This document shows, in pieces, positions 46,251-55,725 of a DNA stretch of 64,000 nt. This DNA comes from Acanthosoma haemorrhoidale (lineage: Eukaryota > Arthropoda > Insecta > Hemiptera > Acanthosomatidae). The DNA lies in the NCBI GenBank assembly GCA_930367205.1, contig OV884009.1:119301454-119365453 (forward strand). Reading direction: 5' to 3'. Under the pieces are notes generated by a model that worked only from the letters and a program-made list of their open reading frames with translations, was not told the DNA's origin and ran no database searches. Position numbers and translations under genes: made by a program. The stretch's first letter is position 1; every line of letters begins with the position of its first letter.

Positions 46251-46345
46251 AGAAAAAACGTATACAGAGAGGAGACGATAAAGAAGAAAAAAAAAGTAGA
46301 GAGAAAGAGAAAAAAACACTAACTTTCTACGCCACCGTACGTGGT

Positions 46346-46363
46346 TCCCGGGTTTCGGCACCA
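46346..46363 (-). other. Primer-binding site of element E (tRNA-Phe type)
   Basis: TGGTGCCGAAACCCGGGA on the minus strand, perfect match to the tRNA-Phe 3' end complement. Confidence 0.85.
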
Positions 46364-46546
46364 GTTAATCGCCGGCGGTTAACATAGATAAACCTGAATA
46401 AGGGAAGAGGGAAATGCACCGAAACACTCAGACTCCAGTAAAAGACTGCTTTATTGTCAATGATAATGCTAATATGCATGTATAGGATCATGGGTTGTTT
46501 ACATTCCATGATCGTATTAATATTCGGCATGCATCTGGCTTTAACT
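46363..46546 (-). repeat. 5' LTR of element E
   Basis: 184 bp with AGTTAAT...TTAACT ends and a TA tract on the outer side. Confidence 0.85.
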
Positions 46547-46555
46547 TATATATAT
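46547..46555. repeat. Short (TA)n between E and X2
   Basis: tatatatat directly after the LTR end. Confidence 0.8.
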
Positions 46556-47167
46556 TAAAACCTACCTCATTTTCTACCATTTCTTTTCCTAATTTATTAG
46601 ATCAATTGACCTTAACTAATTTGGTAGGTCCGTCATGAGATCTTTAATTCAACTTGTTTTTATGTCTTCGACATAGGAAATTATCCCGATTGAATCGCCC
46701 GATCTCAAGGCTAATGTTATAGTTATTAATAAATTGAGAAACTGGGAATTGTGAAATATATACAAGTAAAATGGTTATAACAAATACTTATAATTATAAA
46801 TAGTGCTGACAAAAATTATATAAAAAAATATTCATTTCCTTTTGAACAAGGATAGTTACTACTAATTAATTATATAAAAAAATGAAAATTGAGCTCAATC
46901 TCTTTTTAATGGATCCATAATAAAAAAACAATATCTATATCACCCAATCGATGATATCCGTGTAATCTTCTTCTTCTTCTACTTCTTCTTCTCCTCTGCT
47001 TGTGTTGATGACCGTCAACGGAACGGGAGCTTGCTCTGCTTTGCTCTCTGGCTCTTAGCTAAGACTACCCTTTTATCCCATCCCCACTCCTAAGAGCATA
47101 AGGGCAGATGCTGGACAAAGTGGGAGGGTGGCTGGTCATGATATTCTCAAATATCATGAATGTTACA
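46556..47167. repeat. Repeat X2 (about 610 bp), partner of X1
   Basis: Same orientation as X1, with substitutions and indels. The terminal hairpin is perfect here: TCATGATATT, spacer, AATATCATGA, then atgttaca. TA tracts lie on both sides. No coding sequence recognised. Confidence 0.55.
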
Positions 47168-47186
47168 ATATATATATATATATATA
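47168..47186. repeat. (TA)n between X2 and element F
   Basis: 19 bp of TA up to the AGTTA end of F. Confidence 0.9.
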
Positions 47187-47366
47187 AGTTAAGTCCAGGC
47201 GCCGCTAGTGCCCAGCCTTAATCCCCAAACATATGTTATCTGTATATGTTTACAGGTAATACCTATAGATAGAGGTATCTTGGTCTAAATAAAGTAGTCT
47301 TGTTATAACGTTCTACGTGTTCTTATTACCAACCTTTCTTAGCTTGTAATTCAATAAACATTAACT
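47187..47366 (+). repeat. 5' LTR of element F
   Basis: 180 bp, AGTTAAGTCC...ACATTAACT, with AATAAA at 47288-47293. Confidence 0.95.
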
Positions 47367-47383
47367 GGTGCCGAAACCCGGGA
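47366..47383 (+). other. Primer-binding site of element F (tRNA-Phe type)
   Basis: TGGTGCCGAAACCCGGGA, perfect complement of the tRNA-Phe 3' end. Its first T is the LTR's last base. Confidence 0.85.
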
Positions 47384-47461
47384 ACCGTGGAGAAAGCGAG
47401 TTATCGAGTGCGAGCGTAATTTTTTTTTGTTTTTTTTTCTTCTATACGCGAAAGAGAGAAG

Positions 47462-48652
47462 ATGACTGAGGGAGGAATTTTGAGACAGCCCGTCTTGAAT
47501 CTCGTAGAGGGAGCAGATATTAGAAGAGTGGGAACTATGCCAGAAGTTCATGCCACGGCGCTCGCGCTGATGAGGGTAAAAGCGATGAATACCCAGGATC
47601 TGAGGAAGGCTGTTGCGGAGCTGGAGAGATTCACTGGGGAACTGGGTGAGCTGAACCATTTCCTAAAAGGAGGAGACCGTCTCACAGCTTTAATTGGAGC
47701 TAAAGCAGAAGAAAATTTAATAGATCCCAGAGACGCGGAATCGTTGAAGGCGGCCCTGATATGTCGGGTCAAGAGAAGTATACTGAATCAAATTCAGGCA
47801 GATGAAGAAACCCCGTGGGAATTAATTAAGATGAGATTGAAGAAGGCGTACGGAGGAGGACGATGGACTCCCGAGGAGGACATATTCCAAATGTTTAGGG
47901 AGACAAAGTCCCCAAGACAAAGTAACGGGCAATATGCTGCGGGGTTAGTAGTCCGTTTCAATAAGATAACGGAGAAGATGAGAGAGTCGATTAGCGTAGA
48001 AGAGGTGGAGGGTAGAATGGGATTCTTATCCACAATTCTAAAAGTGCAACTGGCCAAGGAGACAGGAAGAAAGGAAGGATTCTCTGATGAGCGCTCGTTC
48101 TCGGAGTGTGCACAATCAATGATCGACACTAGTGCCAAGGAGGAAGAAGTGAGGGTGCAAGACGTCGACAATGAGTGGAGCCGAGTTGCATACAAAAGAA
48201 CCCGGACCCTGAAACCAACCTGGAGGAGACCAGAAACGTCCGTTATTGGCAGAGACAAGGGAACGACAGGAGAAAGAAGATTTAGAGGAACGAGACCGAG
48301 GTATGCCCCGCCCAGGGAAGAAAGAAAATGCCACGGATGTAGGAAGGCAGGACATTTAGTGGCACAGTGTCCTCGAACAAAATGTTTTGAGTGTGGCGAG
48401 GAAGGACACATCGCGAGGCATTGCCCGTATATCTTCCGGAGGAGAGAATACCAACGACCAGAACCAATGGAGGTAAACACTCAAGAAGTAAGAGAGAGAC
48501 GGAGCATGACACATGGGGAGAGTGGATCATCAGAAGATGAGTCATCAGGGACTTCGGGAACTGAAGGAGAAGAAGCGAGGCGCAGCAGAAACAGGAGACA
48601 GCCAGGGCAGAAAGTCGAGTCACGTAGATGGGAGCAACGTGATGAAGCCTGA
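47462..48652 (+). CDS. gag: Gag polyprotein of element F
   Basis: 396 aa from the ATG at 47462. Residues 1-230 form a charged capsid-like region (LGELNHFLKGGDR near 61-73, GGGRWTPEEDIFQMF near 131-145). Two zinc knuckles follow: C290-C303 and C308-C321, both CX2CX4HX4C. An acidic Ser/Glu-rich region and an Arg-rich end come after. It ends GAA GCC TGA at 48650-48652, with the same frame open onward into pol. Role inferred from family: particle assembly and RNA packaging. Confidence 0.93.
   Translation: MTEGGILRQPVLNLVEGADIRRVGTMPEVHATALALMRVKAMNTQDLRKAVAELERFTGELGELNHFLKGGDRLTALIGAKAEENLIDPRDAESLKAALICRVKRSILNQIQADEETPWELIKMRLKKAYGGGRWTPEEDIFQMFRETKSPRQSNGQYAAGLVVRFNKITEKMRESISVEEVEGRMGFLSTILKVQLAKETGRKEGFSDERSFSECAQSMIDTSAKEEEVRVQDVDNEWSRVAYKRTRTLKPTWRRPETSVIGRDKGTTGERRFRGTRPRYAPPREERKCHGCRKAGHLVAQCPRTKCFECGEEGHIARHCPYIFRRREYQRPEPMEVNTQEVRERRSMTHGESGSSEDESSGTSGTEGEEARRSRNRRQPGQKVESRRWEQRDEA
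48650..48652 (+). promoter_or_regulatory. Gag-pol UGA, candidate readthrough stop
   Basis: The 19 codons from here to the pol ATG at 48710 are open and align without gaps to the same interval in B. Context GCC TGA GGA G. A CGG/CCG-based stem could form downstream. Confidence 0.7.
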
Positions 48653-51600
48653 GGAGCGTGTCGGCAGAGAGGCGACCGCATCCTGAGATGTAATGCAATT
48701 CGGGAGAGGATGTGTGCGTTGCCAATAATTAGGGTCAAAGGAGGAGAGATGTGTCTGGTGGACACGGGAAGCACCAACACCATCATGTCCCGCGGAGCGC
48801 TGGAGAGGCTGTATGGTGGAGAGAGGGCACTCCAGATTCAGGTATGTAATTGTAGTTTAATCACCCTGGGAGGCCCTTGCGAGGTAGTGGGAGAGTTAGT
48901 CATAGGGCTAAATAGGTGGGCGAAGAAAGGGGGAGATCTAAAGATACATATCGTAGGAAACATGCCGCGGGAGTACCAGGTGATAGTTGGGTGCGACATG
49001 TTGGGGAAGGTAGGTGCGCGTGTGGAGAATATCGGGGAAAAATGGAACATTAAGTTGGGCAAAGTGGAATATAAATGTCAAGGGACTATATGGGACGGAA
49101 GAGCGCGGATAGGGGCGGTTAATAAAATAGAGGGCTGGAGGGAAGGCCTACAGAGGGAGTTTGAGGATATTTTTTACGTAGAGGGAGACACGCTAGGAGC
49201 GACTGGGAAGACGGTCCACGAGATCCAGTTAAAGAAAGAACGCGTCACATACGTGAAAGAGAGACGATATCCGCAGGCACTACGTAGGCATATTAGAGAG
49301 GAGCTAGAGAGTCTCAAACGGCAAGGGATTATAATTGATAGCACTTCGCCATATAACAGTCCTCTATGGGCAGTGAGGAAGAAAAATAGACCTGGGGACG
49401 AGACGGAGAAATACAGGGTAGTTATCGATTATCGGAAGTTAAACGAGAACACGACGGATGAGAAGTATCCTATTCCCCGATTTGAGGACATATTAGACAG
49501 ATTGAACGGGGCGACAATATTTAGTACCCTAGATCTAAAGGCAGGCTATCACCAGATCAAGATGAGTGCGAACGACCAAGACAAAACGGCCTTTACATTT
49601 GAGAGGGGGCATTATCAATTTACCAGGATGCCATTTGGACTGAAAAACGCCCCGATTACCTTTCAACGCCTAATGGATGAATTTTTGAGGGGAATAGACG
49701 AAGCGGTATGCCAGGTCTACATGGACGATCTGTTAGTTTTCAGCAGAACGGAGGCAGAGCACGTTGAGCACCTAAGAAGTGTATTTCAAAGAGTCCGCGA
49801 ATTCGGATTAAAATTGTCCATGGAGAAGTCTCTGTTGGGGAAGAAAAAAATCAATTTTTTGGGCCACACTATCTCACAGGAGGGGGTTAAGCCAGACTCT
49901 ACGAAGGTCGAGGCCATTAGAAGGATGGTGGTGCCCACAGATGTAAAGGGGATCCGTCGACTTCTGGGGACGCTTAATTATTACAGAAGATTTGTGCCGG
50001 ACATGGCGGCATACCTGGTGCCTATTAATAATTTACTGCGAAAGGGAGCGAGGGTGGTAATTACCCCAATCATGGAGCAGAACATCCGGAAATGTATGTC
50101 TAGCTTACAAGAGGAACCGATATTAGCATTTCCCGATTTCCAACATCCCTTCACAATCACCACTGATGCCAGCGAATACGCACTGGGGGCAGTGTTGTCG
50201 CAGGAGAGAGACGGTGGGGAGCGCCCGGTGGCGTACGCTAGTCGACGGCTCACAGAAACGGAAGCGCGGTATAGTGCTCTAGAGAGAGAGCTTCTAGGTA
50301 TCGTCTGGGCTATAGACCATTTCCGCCCATATGTCTTCGGCAGAAAATTCCGTGTTCACACCGACCACAGACCCCTACAATGGGTAGGAAAGTTAAAGGA
50401 GTCCTCGGCGCGGGTCACGAGGTGGAAAGAGTTTTTGTCCCAGTACAATATGGAGATCATATATAAACCCGGGAAAGAGAACGTAGTGGCAGACTGGCTG
50501 TCCAGAGCCATTACTGTGAATGCATTGGAAGAAGGGGAACCATCCGGGGAAATCCAACAGTTTCTCCGGGAATGGACACCCGGGGAGGATGGAAGCCTCG
50601 GTACGCGAGGAGATAGCGAAGGTGAGGAAACCCTTGAAGAGGAAGGTTCCGCCGCCGAAAGACCTGTTGAAATGGAAGTAACAGAAGTGATCGTGAACGA
50701 CAAAAGACGGCAGATCATTTGGAAATCCAAGACCTCAGGGCGGCTGCAGATCGCATATGACAGTTATGGGAGAAGTAAAATCGCGACGATTTGGTCGCCA
50801 CCAGGGGTTAGGAACGACCAAATTTGCCGTGCATTGAAAGATGCCTCGGAACCCGGAAAGACCCATCATGTATTTGTAGGGAATGCCACTATTTGGGAGA
50901 AAATTCGTAGACTCTGGCGAACGGAACAACTTGGAGTGGATAGGATATTTATTCGGTGCACGTCGATGGTGGAGACACTCAAAGACAGAGAACAGCAGCT
51001 GGAAGTGACGCTGGCCTATCACCAAGGAAAAACGAACCACCGTGGAGTTCAGGAAACGTTGCAAGCGTTGCGGCGGAGGTACTTTTGGTGGGGAATGAAA
51101 AAGAGCATACAAGAAATGATAGGGGCATGTGCAGTTTGTCTCACTACGAAGTATGACAGACATCCGCCACGGGGGCGACAAGAAGAATCGCCCACCGCCG
51201 AGACACCGTTGAGTGACTTACAAGTGGATACCTTCACTTGGAGGGGGTATAAGTGGGTTACCACAATCGACAGCTTTAGCAAAGTGGCCATGGCGCACCC
51301 GGTGCAAGATCGGTCATCAGACGCGGTAATGCTGGCATTAAATACCTGGTTCCAGTTTTACGGAGTACCAGACCGGATCGCGTCGGATGGGGGCAGAGAA
51401 TTTGACAATGCCAACATCCGAAAAGAAATGAAGACTCTCGATGTCTCTTGGCATCTTAATACCCCAGGGCACCCTAAGAGTAGAGGAGGGATAGAAAGAT
51501 TGCACAGCACCCTGAGTGACCACCTGCGGGTATATCACGCGGAAAAGGGTCTGCCGGCGAATGAGGCAATGCCGAAGGCGGTGGCCGCTTACAATCATTC

Positions 51601-52033
51601 GATCCACACCGCGACGGGGTTCTCCCCGTTCGAGATCCTCTTTGGGCTGCGCGAAAGACGGAGAAATGGGGCAGAGACGGTAGCAGACAAGGGAATGGCG
51701 GAGAAAATGGCGAGTAATACTGTCGCTTTGAGGAAAATATGCGACAAAGTCAGAGAAAGGATAACGAGGGACAAAGCGAGACGAGTGGAACGGGAAAACC
51801 TCAAAGTCCGGGATCGAATGGGGGAACTTAAAATCGGGACTATCGTCTATAAAAAACTAGGGTCAAATAGGAGCAAAGAGCTGGTGCGATATGAGGGCCC
51901 ATTTAAAGTGGTCGTGATTAGGGAACACAACGTCGTGACAATTGAGAGTATACGACCCCCTAAGAAGCGGCGAAATGTCCACATAGAACAGTTAAAGCTT
52001 CCACCTGGGGGGGAGGTTGTAGATCAGGAATGA
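48653..52033 (+). CDS. pol: Pol polyprotein of element F
   Basis: 1107 aa if counted from the ATG at 48710, 19 codons more if read through from gag. Protease LVDTGS near 16-21; RT with STLDLKAGYHQI near 271-282 and YMDD at 337-340; RNase H (TTDASEYALG, TDHRPLQW); integrase zinc domain (AYHQGKTNH, CAVCLTTK); core residues in LQVDTFTW, ASDGGREFDN and SRGGIERLH; YEGPFKV near the end. No frame damage seen. RT and integrase look closest to the errantivirus (17.6/297/gypsy) side of Ty3/Gypsy, by recalled motifs. No env follows. Confidence 0.93.
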   Translation, partial: GACRQRGDRILRCNAIRERMCALPIIRVKGGEMCLVDTGSTNTIMSRGALERLYGGERALQIQVCNCSLITLGGPCEVVGELVIGLNRWAKKGGDLKIHIVGNMPREYQVIVGCDMLGKVGARVENIGEKWNIKLGKVEYKCQGTIWDGRARIGAVNKIEGWREGLQREFEDIFYVEGDTLGATGKTVHEIQLKKERVTYVKERRYPQALRRHIREELESLKRQGIIIDSTSPYNSPLWAVRKKNRPGDETEKYRVVIDYRKLNENTTDEKYPIPRFEDILDRLNGATIFSTLDLKAGYHQIKMSANDQDKTAFTFERGHYQFTRMPFGLKNAPITFQRLMDEFLRGIDEAVCQVYMDDLLVFSRTEAEHVEHLRSVFQRVREFGLKLSMEKSLLGKKKINFLGHTISQEGVKPDSTKVEAIRRMVVPTDVKGIRRLLGTLNYYRRFVPDMAAYLVPINNLLRKGARVVITPIMEQNIRKCMSSLQEEPILAFPDFQHPFTITTDASEYALGAVLSQERDGGERPVAYASRRLTETEARYSALERELLGIVWAIDHFRPYVFGRKFRVHTDHRPLQWVGKLKESSARVTRWKEFLSQYNMEIIYKPGKENVVADWLSRAITVNALEEGEPSGEIQQFLREWTPGEDGSLGTRGDSEGEETLEEEGSAAERPVEMEVTEVIVNDKRRQIIWKSKTSGRLQIAYDSYGRSKIATIWSPPGVRNDQICRALKDASEPGKTHHVFVGNATIWEKIRRLWRTEQLGVDRIFIRCTSMVETLKDREQQLEVTLAYHQGKTNHRGVQETLQALRRRYFWWGMKKSIQEMIGACAVCLTTKYDRHPPRGRQEESPTAETPLSDLQVDTFTWRGYKWVTTIDSFSKVAMAHPVQDRSSDAVMLALNTWFQFYGVPDRIASDGGREFDNANIRKEMKTLDVSWHLNTPGHPKSRGGIERLHSTLSDHLRVYHAEKGLPANEAMPKAVAAYNHSIHTATGFSPFEILFGLRERRRNGAETVADKGMAEKMASNTVALRKICDKVRERITRDKARRVERENLKVRDRMGELKIGTIVYKKLGSNRSKELVRYEGPFKVVVIREHNVVTIESIRPPKKRRNVHIEQLKLPPGGEVVDQE

Positions 52034-52340
52034 GCTGGAGTGTCCTCGCAGCATACACGCAAGGAACATTGTAAATAGTTATAGTTATGTGATTTTTTCC
52101 ACAGAAGTATTGTTTTTTTTTAAAAGTCAAAGTTTTCTTTTATGTTTTTTGTTTACAAGTGACAGTTGGTTTTTACGTTTTATAGGATTAGAGCTTAATG
52201 TGAGGGATTACAGGCTGTGTACGGGCGGGGCTGGCCTTTGCTCCTTTGTAACATTAGCGGAGCATTATTTGAATGGACTAAGACGTCCGAGTGTTGGACT
52301 TCGAAGTTTGCGAATGGGTGTTCGTAAACTGGTGGGGGGG
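52034..52340 (+). other. 3' untranslated segment and polypurine tract of element F
   Basis: 307 bp between pol and the 3' LTR. Contains T-runs and one 85-codon ORF with no features of an envelope protein. Ends in ggtggggggg, the plus-strand primer site. Confidence 0.8.
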
Positions 52341-52520
52341 AGTTAAGTCCAGGCGCCGCTAGTGCCCAGCCTTAATCCCCAAACATATGTTATCTGTATA
52401 TGTTTACAGGTAATACCTATAGATAGAGGTATCTTGGTCTAAATAAAGTAGTCTTGTTATAACGTTCTACGTGTTCTTATTACCAACCTTTCTTAGCTTG
52501 TAATTCAATAAACATTAACT
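52341..52520 (+). repeat. 3' LTR of element F
   Basis: 180 bp, identical by eye to the 5' LTR. Confidence 0.95.
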
Positions 52521-52544
52521 TATATATATATATATATATATATA
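52521..52544. repeat. (TA)12 between elements F and D2
   Basis: 24 bp of TA, then the D2 LTR begins near caagattgg. Confidence 0.92.
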
Positions 52545-52852
52545 CAAGATTGGTTAGGTCTTCTTCTTATAACAATATGTAATCTGTTTCTCTGTAAAAC
52601 AAAAGTTTATTTAATTGATAATTAGATTACAACTATTACAAATAAAATCTAAATCCATACCTGTAAAACAAAAGAAACAACAATTGCAGTTTATTGTTAT
52701 CACTGTTTGCACTTTACTTGTTTCACACTCAAAAACCTTTTTAAAACCTTCTGGTCATATGTCTCTAGCTCCACCTAGAGGCAGCCAACTGAAGCACGCG
52801 CGTGATAACAAAGCGCTGCTAATTTAATTGAAGAAAGCTTACTTTCTTTACA
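52545..52852 (-). repeat. 3' LTR of element D2
   Basis: About 308 bp. Minus-strand start TGTAAAG next to a CTCCCCTTCCC polypurine complement. It holds a 71-bp segment absent from the 5' LTR, bounded by copies of TGTAAAACAAAAG. Confidence 0.8.
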
Positions 52853-52903
52853 TCTCCCCTTCCCACTGTGAAAATTCTCGTGAGAATTTTTATTATATAA
52901 TGT

Positions 52904-53957
52904 TTATTCTGCTGGTATCAGTTTTGTTATGTGGAATAATCCTGTGTCTTCGTTTCTTTTTTCAGTTTTGATTTTAAATATAGTATTTGATATTTTCTCT
53001 GCAATTTTGAATGGTCCAACCCTAAGTTCATCTAATTTTTTCCAATTTAATCTATGTCCGTTTTCAATATATACTAAATCACCTGTATTGAATTCCCTTT
53101 CCTTCCTGTTTTTGTCAAATAATTTCTTATTGTATTCATGTGATTTTATAGTGTTATCTAGAGCTAATTTTCTATCTTCTTTACAAACCTCTGCATGTGT
53201 TAGTTTCCTTAGTTCTTCAGGTAGCATACTTGTGTTAGTACCATCTAGTAAATATTTAGGTGTAAAACCTGTAACTGAGTATTCTGTTATGTTATATTTG
53301 TCAACACATTCTCTTGCTATTGTTGTCCAAGCTTTCTTTTCTTTAGATTCATTGATTCTACATCTTATTTTATTAATTATTGTTTGATTTAATCTTTCAT
53401 TTATGCCATTTGAAAATGGTGCATTTAAGGCTGTATAAATGAGTCTGATATCTTGTTCTTTTAGGTAATTTTTGAATTCTTTAGAATTTAGTCCTGGATA
53501 TTGGTCTGTTAATATTGTACCTATCTTGTTCATTTCTAATGTATTTTGGACTATTTTTATAAAATCCCTTGCAGCTTGAGTTTTCGAAGTTAATATATGT
53601 GCGTATCTTGTATAGTGATCAACTAGAAGATGGAGGTATCTTTTCGTTGATCTTTGACCACCAAATCCACCGATCGTATCAATCGACACTATCTCATACG
53701 GCTTTGTTGCTGGTCCTAATTGAGACATTAATCCATATTTTGCTTGACCTCTAGATTTATTCTTTTTACAAATTTCGCAAGTTCTGCATATATTCTGAAT
53801 GTTTTTTATTAATTTTTTTGAAGTGTAATAAGGACATATTCTGTTTATCATTTGCCTTATTCCGATGTGACACCAGTCTATATGTGTATCTCGTATTAAT
53901 TTAATGCTTAATTTTTCTGATAAAACTATCTTCTTTTTGTTTTTAATTTGTTTATAA
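52904..53957 (-). pseudogene. Integrase domain of element D2 (5' part lost)
   Basis: Zinc-binding part with HIDWCHIGIRQM and CRTCEICKK; core with SIDTIGGFGG, LTDQYPGLNS and PFSNGINERLNQ giving the D, D, E triad; C-terminal VGPFKIAEK of the GPY/F type. The frame is open from the J1 junction (53957) to the stop at 52904, so this domain is intact as sequence but detached from the rest of pol. Confidence 0.85.
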
Positions 53958-54385
53958 GAGTACTGCGCCTGCGCTAAACCACTGCATAACGTTTTCGTAT
54001 CGCTCTATAAACCAACTGTTTTGTTACCGTTCATAGGAAGTGTCCAGTTCGTCAAACCGTCTCAACCGACTACTGGGTGAACGGTCCCCGGAGGAGCTAT
54101 CTACAGGTGAGTGGATAGTGGAGTTGTGGACTAGATTGCCAATAGCAAGATTCACCTCACATAACACAGCAAAGGCCGCCATATTGCCTAGGCCAACTGT
54201 CAGCCGTAGTAGAGATAAGAGTGGGGAGTCCGCAAAGCCCTCATAGCATCTCAGCCAGGTGCTAACGAAGGAGGCTCTCAACTTAGTTACGTGCGTTCGC
54301 GGCTACAACTTGCCATATATTTTTTTTATTTTATTTTTTTTTTTTTTAAATACTGAATAATTCAGAAAAATACTGCTGATGAAAC
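53958..54385 (+). promoter_or_regulatory. 5' UTR of LINE J1
   Basis: 428 bp, beginning tactgcgcctgcgc and including a T-run at 54318-54348. Position of an internal promoter in this LINE group. No TATA box identified. Confidence 0.5.
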
Positions 54386-55725
54386 ATGCGTTTCTATCAG
54401 CAGTTAATTTCTGCAGAAAATAAGAAAAAACGCACAAGGTCGTTGGGACCTACCCCCACTTCGTCGCCGGTCAAACGTAAGCCGCGGCGATCTAACCGAA
54501 ACATAGCTCCTGTCAATTCTTCAGCTCCCAGCAGCTCTATGGAGGAACTACCATCACTACCAAGCACATCTAAACAAACAACAACTCATGAGTCTCCGTT
54601 TTTCACGCCCAATAGTTACGAGGTGTTGAAAAATATTGAGGTAGAGGACATGGAATCTACACAAACACCCACACAGCCCAAGCCACCGGCAATATTCGTA
54701 CGAAACATTGGTAATTTTAAATTACTATGTACCCAACTAAATAAAATTGTAGGTACAGGGAAATACACTTGCCTCAATCGGGCCCGAGACACAAAGGTTT
54801 CTCCGGACACTCCGGACACATACCGTGAATAATCAAATACTTAGATGAGACAAAGGCCGACTTTCATACCTACCAATTAAAGCAAGAAAGATCGCTGCGG
54901 GTGGTGATTAGAAACCTGCATCCCACTACACCAGCGGACGAGATAGAGAAGGAGCTCTTAAGCCTAGGATACAAGGTTCGCCAAATTACAAATGTGCTCC
55001 GTGAGGAAACACAAGAAAATAATGCATAAATCAAGACACCACTGCCCTTATTCTTTGTGGAACTAGAGCGAACACCTGGAGTGGAAAAAATCTACGAGGT
55101 CACCCACTTGTATTACACAAGAGTCCAGGTCGAAAAGCCTTACCCGAAACGCGATATAGTTCAATGTCATAATTGTCAAGCATATGGGCATACAAAATCA
55201 TACTGCTACCACCCTCCCAGGTGTGTAAAGTGCAGTGGGCAGCACAAAAGCGAATTGTGCAAGAAGCCCCCAAAATCACCTGCTGTATGCATGCTCTGTC
55301 AACAAGGCCACCCGGCAAACTATAAAGGCTGTGCGGCATATAGAATTCTGAAGTCCAGAAGCGAACAACGTAGTCGTCCTGAAGAAGAAACGCCAGCCAC
55401 AGGCAGCCCAAGAAGTGCCCCTGCCAAAAGTTTGAGGCCTTCAGTATCTTTTGCTGACGCTGTTCGGAACAGAGAGCAGTCACAGGCATTGCCCACTCCT
55501 CCTCCGCAAGTTCTTCTTCCCCAGCACTTCGTTCATCCCGTCAACCAGCAAACTCAATCCCATCCTCAACCACACATCTCGCATATCCCACCACCTTCAA
55601 GCTCTTCAGATCTCACCAGCCTTTTAACCTCATTCCTTACAGAGTTCAGAACCCTAATTACCCCTCTCATTTCCCTTCTTACAAATCTTGTCTCCTACCT
55701 TATCCCCGTTAAACAAAATCCATAA
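54386..55725 (+). pseudogene. ORF1 of LINE J1, frameshifted
   Basis: Begins at the ATG 54386 with a basic, Ser/Pro-rich region (148 codons to a stop at 54832). A frameshift near 54830 and a TAA at 55027-55029 break the middle (YLDETKADFHTYQ, RSLRVVIRNLHPTT). The C-terminal part, open from 55030 to 55725, has three Cys/His knuckles: CHNC...H...C, CVKC...H...C and CMLC...H...C, then a Pro-rich tail. This is the Jockey ORF1 layout of an RNA-binding gag-like protein. Two lesions make it non-functional. Confidence 0.82.

Larger units (their letters stand above)
45503..46546 (-). mobile_element. Element E: errantivirus-like remnant (5' LTR and part of gag)
   Basis: 5' LTR at 46363-46546, PBS at 46346-46363, then broken gag to about 45503, where it meets element D. 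The rest of the element is missing. The LTR differs from the B, C and F LTRs, so this is a separate family or subfamily. Confidence 0.85.
47187..52520 (+). mobile_element. Element F: complete errantivirus-like Ty3/Gypsy retrotransposon, no env
   Basis: 5334 bp with LTRs at 47187-47366 and 52341-52520, identical by eye over 180 bp. Order: PBS, 95-bp leader, gag, UGA, pol, about 310 bp without an ORF of interest, G-rich PPT, 3' LTR. All catalytic motifs intact. Together with B it is the best candidate in this window for a currently mobile element. Confidence 0.95.

Noticed and set aside
42320..47167. X repeats as Helitrons, because of AT flanks and a terminal hairpin
   Set aside because: No CTRR end follows the hairpin and no TC start is found. 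An LTR-like or unclassified repeat fits better.
47794..48480. 228-codon minus-strand ORF
   Set aside because: Antisense of F gag, which has zinc knuckles on the plus strand.
52089..52346. 85-codon ORF after F pol as an env gene
   Set aside because: Too short, no signal peptide plus cysteine pattern or membrane anchor of an envelope; it overlaps the PPT and LTR.
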